Shown here in pieces: positions 8,732 through 18,764 of a DNA stretch of 64,000 nucleotides (positions are counted from its first letter, which is position 1; the number at the start of each line of letters is the position of its first letter). The stretch lies in assembly GCF_002939985.1 (NCBI RefSeq), contig NZ_MDFM01000001.1:1-64000 (forward strand), in the 5' to 3' direction. Made by a program: the position numbers and the translations under genes. Origin of the DNA: Xanthomonas hortorum pv. cynarae. GTDB taxonomy: Bacteria; Pseudomonadota; Gammaproteobacteria; Xanthomonadales; Xanthomonadaceae. The notes beneath the pieces were generated by a model, which was not told the DNA's origin, made no database searches, and saw only the letters and a program-made list of their open reading frames with translations.

Positions 8732-10003
8732 ATGCCGCACGGGCTCCCACGAAAAATACGTCTCGCCTTCCTGTTGCAGGTCGCACTGGCGAGTCTGGCG
8801 ATCGTCCTTGGCGGCTATCTGATCTCCTTCGTGATCAAGTACAGCCTGGTGCGCACCGTACTGGCCGACGAGGCGGTGCATTTTTGGCGCCTGCACAAGA
8901 GTGCGCCGAACAACCCGCCGCCGAATACCCGCAATATCCAGGGCTATTTCTCGCCTGCCGGCAAGCTCGGCGACAGCGCACCGCCGGTGTTGCAACGGTT
9001 GCCGCGCGGCTTCAGCGAAGTAGCCGCTGCCGACGCGCTGGTGTATGTGGATCAACGTCCGGAAGGGCGCTTGTATCTGGTGTTTTCGCGCTCGCGCGCC
9101 GCCCATCTGACCTTGTGGTACGGCGTGGTGCCGGCGATCGTGGTGTTGCTGTCGATCTACGGCGTGTCGTGGTTTACCTATCGCATCTCCAAACGCCTGG
9201 TGTCGCCGATCAGCTGGCTCGCACGGCGCGTTTCACAGTGGGACCCGCGCAATCCGGATGTGGATGAGTTGGCACCGGAGCGATTGCCCGCCGAATTGCA
9301 GGGCGAAACACGGCAGCTGGCCGCAGCGTTACATGCGCTGGGGCAACGGGTCAGCGACCACGTTGCGCGCGAACGCAATTTCACCCGCGATGCCAGTCAT
9401 GAATTGCGCACGCCGCTGACGGTGATCCGCGTGGCCAGCGACATGGCCCTGGCCGACGACGAATTGTCGCCGCGCACGCAACGCAGCCTGCGCCGTATCC
9501 AGCGTGCCGGCCACGATATGGAAGCGGTGATCGATGCGTTTTTGATCCTGGCGCGCGAGGCCGAAATCGACCCGCAAAGCGAAACCTTCGACGCCGCCGA
9601 ACTGGCCAGCGAAGAAGTCGACAGCGCGCGTGAGCTGCTTGGCGACAAGCCGGTGTCGTTGCAGATGGTCGGCGACCGCAGCCTGCAGATGTTCGCCCCG
9701 CCGCGGGTGATGCGCGTGGTGCTGAGCAATCTGTTGCGCAATGCCTGTGCCTACACCGACACCGGCAGTATCGAAGTCGAAGTGACCCAGGACCGCATCA
9801 TCGTGCGCGACACCGGCATCGGCATGAGCGAAGAAGCACGTGCACGTGCATTCGAGCCATTCTTCCGCGCCGATCCCACACGCCCGCAGGGCACCGGCCT
9901 GGGTCTGTCGATCGTGCGCCGGCTGTGCGACCGCTTCGGTTGGCGGATCGAATTGCACAGCGAGACCGATGTGGGGACGTCGGTGGCGGTGGTGGTGGCC
10001 TGA
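8732..10003 (+). CDS. Sensor histidine kinase
   Basis: Membrane sensor kinase of 423 residues, presumed partner of the upstream OmpR-type regulator. A transmembrane helix at about 12-37, a periplasmic domain of roughly 90 residues and a second helix at about 129-148 are followed by a linker. Dimerisation/phosphorylation His223 lies in SHELRTPLT; the N box is NLLRNACAYTD, G1 DTGIGMS and G2 GTGLGLSIV. The periplasmic segment lacks the ExxE iron-binding motif known from ColS/VgrS-type kinases, so that assignment was not made. The signal is unknown. Confidence 0.92.
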   Translation: MPHGLPRKIRLAFLLQVALASLAIVLGGYLISFVIKYSLVRTVLADEAVHFWRLHKSAPNNPPPNTRNIQGYFSPAGKLGDSAPPVLQRLPRGFSEVAAADALVYVDQRPEGRLYLVFSRSRAAHLTLWYGVVPAIVVLLSIYGVSWFTYRISKRLVSPISWLARRVSQWDPRNPDVDELAPERLPAELQGETRQLAAALHALGQRVSDHVARERNFTRDASHELRTPLTVIRVASDMALADDELSPRTQRSLRRIQRAGHDMEAVIDAFLILAREAEIDPQSETFDAAELASEEVDSARELLGDKPVSLQMVGDRSLQMFAPPRVMRVVLSNLLRNACAYTDTGSIEVEVTQDRIIVRDTGIGMSEEARARAFEPFFRADPTRPQGTGLGLSIVRRLCDRFGWRIELHSETDVGTSVAVVVA

Positions 10004-10034
10004 GGGCGTTTTTTGTCGGCCGATCTGCCTGGTC

Positions 10035-10736
10035 TTACTTCTGCTCCAACACAGGTGCCACCGCTTTGCGCCAGATCGCGTAACCGTCGGCGGTCATGTG
10101 CAGCATGTCCTCGCGAAACAACTCCGGGCGCGGCTTGCCGCTGGCATCCAGCATTGGCGTGTAGACGTCCACGTAGTCCACGCGCGGTAGCGGCGCGAGT
10201 GCGTCCTTGATCAGGCGATTGGCCGTCACGATTGCCGGCAGCAAATGCGCGCGCGACGGGCTGGGTTTGATCGACAGATAGCTGATGCGCGCCTTCGGTA
10301 GATCGCGCCGAATGCGCGTTACGAATGCCAGCACATCGTCGCGCACCTGCTCCGGCGTACGGCCACTGTTGAGATCGTTGTCGCCGGCATACAGCACCAT
10401 CTGGCGCGGCGCGTAGGGGAGCACGATGCGGTCCGCATACCAGGTGCTGTCGCGCACTTCCGAGCCGCCGAAGCCGCGATTGATCACCGGCTTGCCGGGG
10501 AAATCCTGCGCCAAGGTGTCCCAGAAACGGATCGACGAACTGCCGACGAACACAATGCCGTGCTTGGGTGGCCGCTGCTGCGCGTCGCTGTCGGCAAAGC
10601 GCTGCATGTCGTTTTCCCACGCGGCATTGGAGGCCTGCGCCGGGACTTGCGGCGCGGTGTGTGGGGTGTCGGCGTGGACGTGGCCGGACAACAACGCCAG
10701 GGCGCACAGCAGTGTGCGCAAGGGATGCTTGATCAT
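10035..10736 (-). CDS. Secreted SGNH/GDSL-type hydrolase
   Basis: Exported esterase-fold protein of 233 residues from the ATG at 10736, with a signal peptide ending near HVHA. SGNH blocks are recognisable: VGSSSIRFW (nucleophile serine), NRGFGGSE, YAGDNDLN and, near the C-terminus, the Asp/His pair in EDMLHMTADGY. This resembles the platelet-activating-factor acetylhydrolase-like/GDSL family; the true substrate could be an acetylated sugar or lipid. It is convergent with the sensor kinase gene and appears monocistronic. Confidence 0.82.
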   Translation of the reverse strand: MIKHPLRTLLCALALLSGHVHADTPHTAPQVPAQASNAAWENDMQRFADSDAQQRPPKHGIVFVGSSSIRFWDTLAQDFPGKPVINRGFGGSEVRDSTWYADRIVLPYAPRQMVLYAGDNDLNSGRTPEQVRDDVLAFVTRIRRDLPKARISYLSIKPSPSRAHLLPAIVTANRLIKDALAPLPRVDYVDVYTPMLDASGKPRPELFREDMLHMTADGYAIWRKAVAPVLEQK

Positions 10737-11054
10737 GCGAGAGAGCCTACGGCAGTGAAGCGGACCGCTATGGTGCGACAGGCTGGAAGCGTAGGGCAAA
10801 CCCGTTGGCTTTCAGGGCGTGGCATCGCATTGCGCGCAGATCGCTTCGCCGGGCCAGACCCGACAATGCGGCAGATGGTGCGCCTTGCGGCAGCATCCGA
10901 CTGCCTTGTAGGCCCAACGCCACCTGTTCGGACGGGTGTCACGCCCTGGCGGTGCGCAGCGCCACGGTGCAAAATTCGGCCTTTCCTGAGTTGCGACCAC
11001 ACCATGCGTTCGATCCGTTCCCTGATACGCCCTTGCGGCCGGAAGCGCTGACGC
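10737..11054. other. Intergenic region upstream of dgkA
   Basis: 318 bases between two divergently read genes. It must hold both promoters, but no convincing promoter hexamers, RNA gene or extended coding frame could be singled out. Confidence 0.4.
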
Positions 11055-11435
11055 GTGGCCGATCAACTGGGACACGTGCCGCGCGGCCCGCGCCGCATGC
11101 TCAAGGCGGCAATCTGGTCGTGGCAGGGATTGCGCGCGGCATGGCTGCATGAATCTTCGTTTCGGCTCGAGGTCTGCCTGGCCGTGGTGCTGGCGCCGCT
11201 GGGGCTGTGGCTCGGTCAGTCCGGTCTGGAGCGCATCGCGCTGATTGCGCCCTTGCTGATCGTGCTGGCCGCCGAATTGTTGAATTCCGCGATCGAGGCG
11301 GTGATCGAGCGCTACGGCCCGGAACACCATGTGCTGGCCGGCCGCGCAAAGGATATGGGCTCGGCGGCGGTGTTCTTGCTGCTGATCAATGTGCTGCTGT
11401 GCTGGGGGCTGATTCTGTTGCCGCGATTGTTCTGA
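11055..11435 (+). CDS. dgkA: Diacylglycerol kinase
   Basis: Small integral membrane kinase of 126 residues that phosphorylates diacylglycerol to phosphatidic acid in membrane lipid turnover. The family signature is present in ELLNSAIEAVIER and the following RAKDMGSAAV, with three hydrophobic helices (about 40-58, 60-78 and 102-122). The start is a GTG at 11055; an upstream ATG at 11004 in the same frame runs into a stop just before it, so the GTG is the earliest usable start. It stands alone, between the SGNH hydrolase and the lemA group. Confidence 0.93.
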   Translation: MADQLGHVPRGPRRMLKAAIWSWQGLRAAWLHESSFRLEVCLAVVLAPLGLWLGQSGLERIALIAPLLIVLAAELLNSAIEAVIERYGPEHHVLAGRAKDMGSAAVFLLLINVLLCWGLILLPRLF

Positions 11436-11778
11436 GAGCGATTGGTCACGCGCGCGCCATGGCAGCCAGGCCCTTCTTGTAGGCGATTGCTTAGCGAAAG
11501 CGTGGAGACGTACATGGCGATGCGACGCATCAGAGTGCGAGTGCGAGTGCGTCAGCGGAAGAGCCCGGCGTTCGTGTTGCGCGTAGTGACTCTCCTCAAC
11601 AATTGCCAGCCTCTGTCGCGCCTAGCGACCGCGCGCGCACCGATGCGTTCGAACTGAGGGTGTTCTTAATCCAAGAACTGACCGCCCAGCGGAACAACCC
11701 GCCAGTCGTACGCTTGTGCATGCCGGCTTGACTTGCCACATGGCATGCTGCAGCTCTTCTTAAACGGAACTCGCCTGC
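11436..11778. other. Intergenic region between dgkA and lemA
   Basis: 343 bases without a credible gene. It contains a short run of GAGTGC-type repeats near 11540 and a TTGACT hexamer near 11729 that might be part of the lemA promoter, but no matching -10 box at standard spacing was found. Confidence 0.4.
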
Positions 11779-12411
11779 ATGCCTGTCCTGATTCGCGCCC
11801 TGGTGTTGCTGATGCTGACCGTCTCGCTGTCCGGTTGCGGTTACAACGCGATCCAGCAGAAGGAGGAAGGCGTCAAGGCAGGTTGGTCGGAAGTGCTGAA
11901 TCAATATCAGCGCCGCGCCGATCTGATTCCCAATCTGGTGCGCACGGTGCAGGGCTACGCTCAGCAGGAGCGCCAGGTGCTGACCGAAGTGACCAATGCG
12001 CGCTCGCGTGTCGGACAGATTCAGGTCAACGCCGACGACGCAGCGTCGCTGAAGAATTTTCAGCAAGCGCAGGGCGAACTCGGTAGCGCGCTGTCGCGCC
12101 TGCTGGTGGTCAGCGAGAATTATCCGCAGCTGAAATCCGACCAGTCGTTCCGCGATCTGCAGGTACAGCTGGAAGGCACCGAAAACCGCATCACCGTGGC
12201 GCGCGGTCGTTATATCCAGACGGTGCAGGAGTACAACACCTATATCCGTTCGTTCCCGCAGGTGATCACCGCCAAAATCTTCGGGTATCAGCCCAAGCCG
12301 AATTTCACCGTGGAAAACGAAGCCCAGATATCGCGTGCGCCGCAGGTGGACTTCGGTAATCAACAGGCGCCGCAGCAGCAGCCTGTGCAGCAACGGCAGC
12401 CTGCGCAGTAA
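11779..12411 (+). CDS. lemA: LemA family lipoprotein
   Basis: Membrane-anchored protein of 210 residues. A lipobox, SLSGC, ends at Cys20, so the protein is probably lipidated here. The LemA core runs from about 23 to 185, mostly helical, with the hallmark NQYQRRADLIPNLV and the conserved VITAKIFGY segment. The C-terminus ends in a Q-rich tail. The molecular role of LemA proteins is unsettled; they commonly sit beside TPM-domain genes, as here (two follow). Function in envelope quality control is only inference from that association. Confidence 0.9.
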   Translation: MPVLIRALVLLMLTVSLSGCGYNAIQQKEEGVKAGWSEVLNQYQRRADLIPNLVRTVQGYAQQERQVLTEVTNARSRVGQIQVNADDAASLKNFQQAQGELGSALSRLLVVSENYPQLKSDQSFRDLQVQLEGTENRITVARGRYIQTVQEYNTYIRSFPQVITAKIFGYQPKPNFTVENEAQISRAPQVDFGNQQAPQQQPVQQRQPAQ

Positions 12412-12541
12412 GTAATTGCGATTTGCGCAGTATCAAATACTGCGGGGTTGGCCGCACGGCATGTCGAGGCAATTGTTAGGTTAGCCATGTCGATCTATCT
12501 ATCGTCCGCTTGCTCAACCAACTTTCAGAAGCTGGGCATCA

Positions 12542-12676
12542 AGCCCCTCTCCAGCGGGAGAGGGGTTGGGGTGAGGGTACGGGGCGAAGCCTCTGTGCCG
12601 TTCAAACTGCACTAGGCTTCGCTCCGTACCCTCATCCGCCCCTGCGGGGCACCTTCTCCCGCAGGGAGAAGGGAAG
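12542..12676. repeat. Intergenic imperfect inverted-repeat element (about 135 bp)
   Basis: The two halves are inverted copies of each other: GAGGGTACGGGGCGAAGCC on the left matches the complement of GGCTTCGCTCCGTACCCTC on the right. Each half also contains its own hairpin (CCCCTCTCC/GGAGAGGGG at 12544-12565 and CCTTCTCCC/GGGAGAAGG at 12652-12672). It fills most of the lemA-TPM spacer. The form is that of a small nonautonomous or REP-type element. Confidence 0.75.
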
Positions 12677-12728
12677 CTAAGTGTCAGTGCTGATTAACTG
12701 TCAGTACTCATCAGGTAGGAGTTAGCTA

Positions 12729-13628
12729 ATGCGGCAAACGCACAGATGGGTCTTGTGGATGATGGCGCTACTGCTGCTGCCGACATCGCTGCTGGCCCAG
12801 GACCTTGCAGCCATTCCGCCGCTACGCTCGCCAGTGGTCGATGTCACCGGCACATTGGATGCCACCCAGATCCAGCAGCTGGAGCAGCAGGCGCTCGCCT
12901 TGCAACAGCGCAAGGGCGCGCAGTTGCAGATCCTGATCGTGCCGACCACCCAGCCGGAGGCGATCGAGCAATACACCCAGCGCGTGTTCGACCAGTGGAA
13001 GATCGGCCGCAAGGGCGTGGACGACGGTGTATTGCTGCTGGTGGCCAAGGACGACCGCCGCGTGCGCATCCAGCCCGGTTACGGCCTGGAGGGCGCGATT
13101 CCCGACATCACCGCCAACCGCATCATCCAGGAGTATCTGGCACCGCGCTTCCGTGAGGGTGACTATGCCGGCGGCATCAGCGCTGCGACTGCGACGCTGG
13201 CCGGTTTGATCGAGGGCGAGGCTTTGCCCGCTCCGGTCAGCGGGCATGCCGATAGCGGCTCGGGCGATGGCTCGGGCGGTGGCGGCGGCTGGATCATGGC
13301 GTTGTTCATCGGCTTTGTCGTCGCGATGGTGGCGCGCGGCATTCTCGGTGCGTTGCCACGGCCGCTGCGCGCGTTGCTGACCGGCGTCGCAGCGGGCGGT
13401 GCCGCACTGCTCTTCACTTCATTGTTGTTCGCCAGCGTTGGCGCTGCGGTCATCGGGCTGCTGGCGGGGCTGGCATCCGGATCGCCGGGGCGCTTTGTCG
13501 GCGGCGGTGGCTGGGGCGGCGGCGGGTTCGGCGGATTTGGGGGCGGCGGCCGTGGCGGGTTCGGCGGCGGCGGTTGGGGTGGTGGTGGCGGGTCATCGGG
13601 AGGCGGTGGCGCCTCGGGGAGCTGGTAA
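12729..13628 (+). CDS. TPM-domain protein with glycine-rich tail (YgcG family)
   Basis: Predicted exported membrane protein of 299 residues. A signal peptide (about 1-24, ending LLAQ) leads into a TPM domain at about 30-165 with VVDVTGTLDATQIQQLE and GVDDGVLLLVAKDDRRVRI. A low-complexity linker, one or two hydrophobic helices (about 185-255) and a tail made almost entirely of Gly with Trp and Phe follow. TPM domains occur in thylakoid and bacterial membrane-associated proteins, some with phosphatase activity. The start has GGAG upstream. The stop overlaps the next start (TAATG), so the two TPM genes are coupled. Confidence 0.88.
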   Translation: MRQTHRWVLWMMALLLLPTSLLAQDLAAIPPLRSPVVDVTGTLDATQIQQLEQQALALQQRKGAQLQILIVPTTQPEAIEQYTQRVFDQWKIGRKGVDDGVLLLVAKDDRRVRIQPGYGLEGAIPDITANRIIQEYLAPRFREGDYAGGISAATATLAGLIEGEALPAPVSGHADSGSGDGSGGGGGWIMALFIGFVVAMVARGILGALPRPLRALLTGVAAGGAALLFTSLLFASVGAAVIGLLAGLASGSPGRFVGGGGWGGGGFGGFGGGGRGGFGGGGWGGGGGSSGGGGASGSW

Positions 13629-14119
13629 TGCGTTGGCTCAGGCATGTCTTTGCGCCCTCGGCGCAGCGTAGTTTCCCGGCCAGTTGCATGGACGCGATTG
13701 CCGCAGCCGTTGCAGCCAGCGAGCGCACCCACACCGGCCAGATCATGGTGGCGGTGGAAGCCGATCTGCCGCTGGACGCGCTATGGCGTGGGCACACCGC
13801 GCGCCAGCGTGCCGAGCAGGCCTTTGCGCAATTGCGCACCTGGGACACCGAAGCCAATAACGGGGTGCTGCTGTATCTGCTGCTGGCCGACCACGCCATC
13901 GAAGTGGTCGCCGACCGCGGTCTGCGCAGCCGCGTGCCGGACGCGCAGTGGGCGGAGGTGTGCCGGCGCATGCAGGAATTCCTGCGCGATGGCGAGCACG
14001 AGGCGGCGGTGCTGGCCGGGATCGAGGCGGTGACCGAGCTGTTGAGCGAGCATTTCCCGGCTGCTGCGAACGCGCAGCATGAAGACGAGCTGCCCGATCG
14101 TCCCCAGCTCTTAGGCTGA
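13628..14119 (+). CDS. Second TPM-domain protein
   Basis: A 163-residue protein made essentially of one TPM domain: HTGQIMVAVEADLPLDALW, then NNGVLLYLLLADHAIEVVADRGLRS. No signal peptide is evident and it lacks the glycine tail of its neighbour. The ATG at 13628 shares a base with the upstream stop. Together lemA and the two TPM genes form a probable operon of envelope proteins. Function unknown beyond the family; this second protein may work with the first as a hetero-oligomer, which is inference. Confidence 0.85.
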   Translation: MRWLRHVFAPSAQRSFPASCMDAIAAAVAASERTHTGQIMVAVEADLPLDALWRGHTARQRAEQAFAQLRTWDTEANNGVLLYLLLADHAIEVVADRGLRSRVPDAQWAEVCRRMQEFLRDGEHEAAVLAGIEAVTELLSEHFPAAANAQHEDELPDRPQLLG

Positions 14120-14173
14120 GCGCGTGCGAGATGTCAGAATAGACGCCTCGCTTTTTTGTGATCCGCGGTCCGC

Positions 14174-15064
14174 ATGATCTATCTGCACGCCATCGACCCC
14201 ATCGCCTTCTCGCTTGGCCCGGTGCAGGTGCACTGGTACGGGTTGATGTACTTGGCCGCGTTCTTCTCCGCCTGGGCGTTGGGACGCTCGCGCATCCTGC
14301 GCGGCCGCCTGCCGGGTGTGGACATGGACGGATTTTCCGACCTGTTGTTCTACGGCATGCTCGGTGTGGTGCTGGGCGGGCGCATCGGCTACATGCTGTT
14401 CTATGCGTTCGACAGCTTGCTGGCCAACCCGCTGATTCTGTTCAAGGTGTGGCAAGGCGGCATGAGCTTCCACGGCGGCCTGCTGGGCGTGCTGATCGCC
14501 TGCGGGCTGTGGGCGCGCAAGCACCGGCTGCACTTCTTCGACGTGATGGACTTCGTGGCGCCGCTGGTGCCGTTGGGTCTGGGCTTCGGGAGGCTCGGCA
14601 ATTTCGTCGGCGGCGAGTTGTGGGGCAAGTTCACCCAGGCCGGATGGGGCGTGATCTTTCCGCTTGCACCGGAATTGGCCGGCCAGTTGCCGGCACAGAT
14701 CCAGGCGCAGTACGCCACCGGTGCGTTGAACCAGTTCGCGCGCCATCCCTCGCAGCTGTACGAAGCCGCGCTGGAAGGCGTGGTGATGTTCGTGGTGTTG
14801 TGGGCGTTCTCGTTGAAGCCGCGTGCGCGTTATGCGGTGTCGGGGATGTTCGCGCTGCTGTATGGCGTGTTCCGTTTCATCGTGGAATTCGTGCGCGTGC
14901 CCGATGCGCCGATCGGCTACCTGGCTTTCAACTGGCTGACGATGGGGCAGATTCTGAGCCTGCCGTTGATCATCGGCGGGCTGGTGTTGTTGGCGATGTC
15001 GCGCCGCGCGCCGGTGTTGCAGCCGGTAGTGGTGAACACCGCCGTGGCGGGAGCCGCCAAGTGA
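14174..15064 (+). CDS. lgt: Prolipoprotein diacylglyceryl transferase
   Basis: Inner-membrane enzyme of 296 residues that transfers diacylglyceryl from phosphatidylglycerol to the lipobox cysteine of prolipoproteins. Family motifs are clear: the N-terminal [18 protein letters not shown], the Lgt signature [14 protein letters not shown] and RHPSQLYEA. Several hydrophobic segments are spaced as expected. The stop overlaps the thyA start (GTGA). The lipoproteins in this window (LemA and two small ones) would be its substrates. Confidence 0.96.
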   Translation: MIYLHAIDPIAFSLGPVQVHWYGLMYLAAFFSAWALGRSRILRGRLPGVDMDGFSDLLFYGMLGVVLGGRIGYMLFYAFDSLLANPLILFKVWQGGMSFHGGLLGVLIACGLWARKHRLHFFDVMDFVAPLVPLGLGFGRLGNFVGGELWGKFTQAGWGVIFPLAPELAGQLPAQIQAQYATGALNQFARHPSQLYEAALEGVVMFVVLWAFSLKPRARYAVSGMFALLYGVFRFIVEFVRVPDAPIGYLAFNWLTMGQILSLPLIIGGLVLLAMSRRAPVLQPVVVNTAVAGAAK

Positions 15065-15855
15065 AGCCGTATCTGGACCTGCTGCAGCATGTGCTGGAAC
15101 ATGGCGCGGAGAAGTCCGATCGCACCGGCACCGGCACGCGCAGCGTGTTCGGTTGGCAGATGCGCTTCGACCTCAACGACGGCTTTCCGCTGGTCACCAC
15201 CAAGAAGCTGCACCTGCGCTCGATCATCCACGAGCTGTTGTGGTTTCTGCAGGGCGACACCAACATCGGCTATCTCAAGGACAACCAGGTCCGCATCTGG
15301 GACGAATGGGCCGACGCCGATGGCAATCTCGGCCCGGTTTACGGCAAGCAGTGGCGACGCTGGACCGGCCCGGACGGCGTGGAGATCGACCAGATGCAAT
15401 GGCTGGTGGACGAGATCAAGCGCAACCCGGATTCGCGCCGGCTGGTGATCAGCGCCTGGAACGTGGGCGAGCTGCCGCAGATGGCGCTGATGCCCTGCCA
15501 CAGCCTGTTTCAGTTCTATGTGGTGAACGGCAAGCTCAGCTGCCAGCTGTATCAGCGCAGCGGCGACATCTTTCTCGGCGTGCCATTCAATATCGCAAGT
15601 TATGCACTGCTGACGCATATGGTGGCGCAGGCCACCGGCCTGGGCGTGGGCGATTTCGTGCATACGCTGGGCGACGCACATCTGTATTCGAATCACTTCG
15701 AGCAGGCGCGCGAGCAACTGACGCGCACACCGCGCGCGTTGCCCACGTTGCGCCTGAATCCGGAGGTGACCGATCTGTTCGCGTTCCGCTTCGCCGACAT
15801 CGCCATCGACGGTTACGACCCGCATCCGGCGATCAAGGCACCGGTTGCGGTGTGA
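15061..15855 (+). CDS. thyA: Thymidylate synthase
   Basis: Converts dUMP to dTMP with methylenetetrahydrofolate. The GTG start at 15061 gives 264 residues, aligning end to end with E. coli ThyA. Seen are SDRTGTGT, the active-site [11 protein letters not shown] (nucleophile Cys), [14 protein letters not shown] and the C-terminal [14 protein letters not shown]. It overlaps lgt by four bases, a conserved gene order, and is followed by folA, which regenerates tetrahydrofolate. Confidence 0.97.
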   Translation: MKPYLDLLQHVLEHGAEKSDRTGTGTRSVFGWQMRFDLNDGFPLVTTKKLHLRSIIHELLWFLQGDTNIGYLKDNQVRIWDEWADADGNLGPVYGKQWRRWTGPDGVEIDQMQWLVDEIKRNPDSRRLVISAWNVGELPQMALMPCHSLFQFYVVNGKLSCQLYQRSGDIFLGVPFNIASYALLTHMVAQATGLGVGDFVHTLGDAHLYSNHFEQAREQLTRTPRALPTLRLNPEVTDLFAFRFADIAIDGYDPHPAIKAPVAV

Positions 15856-15899
15856 GCGGCGGTCGCATCATGCAGCCTGCCTGCGCGGTATGCTGAGGC

Positions 15900-16394
15900 A
15901 TGAAAATCACCTTGATCGTCGCATTCGACCGCAACAATGCCATTGGCCGCGATAACGAATTGCCGTGGAAATTGCCGGATGATCTCAAGCGCTTCAAGGC
16001 GCTGACGTTAGGCAAGCCGATCCTGATGGGTCGCAAGACCGCGCAGTCCTTGGGGCGTGCGTTGCCGGGGCGCTTGAATCTGGTGCTGACGCGTTCTGCG
16101 CAGGTGCCGTTCGAGGGTATGCAGGCGGTGGCTTCGGTCGATGAGGCGATCGCGCAGGCCGATGCATCCGGTGCGCAGGAGCTGTGCGTGATCGGCGGTG
16201 GCGAGGTGTATCGCCTGACGATGGAACTGGCAGATGTTATGGCCGTCACCGAGGTCGCCACGATCGTGGAGCAGGCCGACACCCACTTTCCGCCGATCGA
16301 CCCGGCCGTGTGGGAACCGGTACAGCGCGAGCGACACACGGCCGATGCCCGCCATGCGTTCGCGTTCGATTATGTGGACTATCGCCGGCGCTGA
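15900..16394 (+). CDS. folA: Dihydrofolate reductase
   Basis: NADPH-dependent reductase of 164 residues that restores tetrahydrofolate used up by ThyA. Conserved parts include IGRDNELPWKLPDDLKRFK (substrate pocket, with the catalytic acid as Asp), MGRKTAQSLGRALPGR and VIGGGEVY. It lies 44 bases behind thyA and probably shares its transcript. Length is normal and nothing is unusual. Confidence 0.96.
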   Translation: MKITLIVAFDRNNAIGRDNELPWKLPDDLKRFKALTLGKPILMGRKTAQSLGRALPGRLNLVLTRSAQVPFEGMQAVASVDEAIAQADASGAQELCVIGGGEVYRLTMELADVMAVTEVATIVEQADTHFPPIDPAVWEPVQRERHTADARHAFAFDYVDYRRR

Positions 16395-16549
16395 GGCATG
16401 CGCGTTGCTGAAAGACCGAACGCTGCAGTGTGCTGTGGCGCGTGCGTTGAATGAGCGTATCGCCGCATCACGTTCAAGCAATCAAGCGCGGCTGACACAA
16501 CGAGTGCGTGGATGCAGGCGAAACATCAGCGCACTCAGGAATGGAACAC

Positions 16550-17737
16550 TCAGGAATAGAAACTTGGCGTCGGCGGCTGCTGCCGCAGCGCCCATTCGCC
16601 GAGTTCGCGCAGCTTGTAATCGACCGGGTCGTGCAGCGTCTGGGTACGCAGGTTGCGCCAGTAGCGGTCCAGCCGCAGCGCGGCGTGGGTGGCGCGCGCG
16701 CCGGTGACTTCGAACAGCTTGCTGCAGACTTCCAGCCCGACACGGGTGGTGGCGACCTTGGCGGCAGCCACCGCCAACGCGACCTGCGCGCGTTCGTCGC
16801 TGCTCAGTGCGTGCTCTTTGCGCCAGGCGGCATCGAGCAGCTCGGCGGCGCGACCGGTGAGTAGCCGGGCACTTTCCAGGCCCAGCCAGAACTCGCCGTA
16901 ATGGGCAAGGATGTAGGGGTCCTCGCTGGCCTGTTCGACACCGGAGCGATGCCAGGCGCGGGCTTGGGTCAGGGTGTAGGTGCGCGCTTCTTCGAACGCG
17001 CCCTCGGCAATCCCCAGGAACAGATGCGCGAACAGCAACTGCGCGATCAATCGGCGCAGACAGGCGAACGGTGTGCTCAATGGGCCGGGATCGAGCAGCA
17101 GTTCGCTTTCTTCCACGCGCACGCGTTCGAAGGTGGCGCTGCCGCTGTCGGTCTGGCGCTGGCCGATGTTGTCCCAGTCGTGGCCCAGCGAGATGCCGCT
17201 GCGCGCAGTGGGAATGGCGCCGATCAGCAGTTTGCCGCTGCGTTCGTCCAATGCGGAGGCGATCAGCATCTGCGAGTCGATGGCACCGGAACAGAAACTC
17301 TTTTTGCCGGAGAACTCGCGCCAGCCGTCGCGGTGCACGGCGACGGTGCGGGTATCCAGCGGATTGAGTGCGTTGCCCCAGAACCAGTGCGCGCGCGCGG
17401 TCTGTTCCAGCCATGGCTGCCACTGCGCTGGCTGGCCGAACAGGCGCACGGTGGCCAGCATCAGTTGGTGGAAGCCGAAGACATGCGCGATGGAACTGTC
17501 GACTTTGGCGAATGCGCGCACGATCTGCAGCACCTCGCTCCAGCTGGCGCCGAGCCCGCCGTACTGCACGGGAATGCTCAGCGCGAGCAGGCCGCTGGCG
17601 CGCAATGCATCGCGTTCGGCCTTGGGCGTGCCGCCGCGTGCATCGCGTTCGATCGCGGTCTCGGCGAATTCGGCCGCCAGGCGCTGGGCGGTCTGCAGCG
17701 GAGTGAGCAGGGACGGTTGTGGTGGGAGGCTCGTCAT
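16550..17737 (-). CDS. Acyl-CoA-dehydrogenase-fold flavoprotein, SfnB/DszC type
   Basis: Flavin-dependent protein of 395 residues (start at 17737) with the acyl-CoA dehydrogenase fold: an N-terminal helical domain with GLLALSIPVQYGGLGASW, the middle beta domain around FWGNALNPLD and SGKKSFCSGA, and a C-terminal helical domain with ATHAALRLDRYWRNLRT. The Arg-Tyr-Trp-Arg-Asn-rich end is typical of the SfnB/DszC group, which handles organosulfur compounds rather than acyl-CoA. Being just downstream of the ssu genes on the same strand fits sulfur scavenging. A 268-base gap separates it from ssuB, so co-transcription is likely but not certain. Confidence 0.82.
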   Translation of the reverse strand: MTSLPPQPSLLTPLQTAQRLAAEFAETAIERDARGGTPKAERDALRASGLLALSIPVQYGGLGASWSEVLQIVRAFAKVDSSIAHVFGFHQLMLATVRLFGQPAQWQPWLEQTARAHWFWGNALNPLDTRTVAVHRDGWREFSGKKSFCSGAIDSQMLIASALDERSGKLLIGAIPTARSGISLGHDWDNIGQRQTDSGSATFERVRVEESELLLDPGPLSTPFACLRRLIAQLLFAHLFLGIAEGAFEEARTYTLTQARAWHRSGVEQASEDPYILAHYGEFWLGLESARLLTGRAAELLDAAWRKEHALSSDERAQVALAVAAAKVATTRVGLEVCSKLFEVTGARATHAALRLDRYWRNLRTQTLHDPVDYKLRELGEWALRQQPPTPSFYS

Positions 17738-18005
17738 GCGCGATGGCCTTGTCGGATGGGAAACAGTGCGGTCAGTGCGGGTTGACCAGTAGCAAGTGTT
17801 GAGTGCTGATGATCGGGGTGGCAGCCAAGCAGCGTCTTGCGCCTGCATTTCAGTTCGGCAGACGCGTCAGGCGCGGCGAGCAAAACGACTGTGCGCTCAT
17901 CAGATCGGCATGCACGGTACTCGGAATCTCATGTGCCACGCTTGCATGATCTTGTCTGCGACTTGTCCAAGCCCGGCTGACGGCCGCTCTCGCGCCTGAT
18001 CATCT

Positions 18006-18760
<755 letters not shown>

Positions 18761-18764
<4 letters not shown>

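Noticed and set aside
7877-10003. Naming the two-component pair VgrR/VgrS, ColR/ColS or RaxR/RaxH
   Set aside because: The periplasmic part of the kinase has no ExxE motif and no distinctive feature of the other systems was visible.
14158-15855. A 565-codon frame suggesting an lgt-thyA fusion
   Set aside because: The part before 15061 is an out-of-frame reading of lgt; thyA starts at the GTG overlapping the lgt stop.
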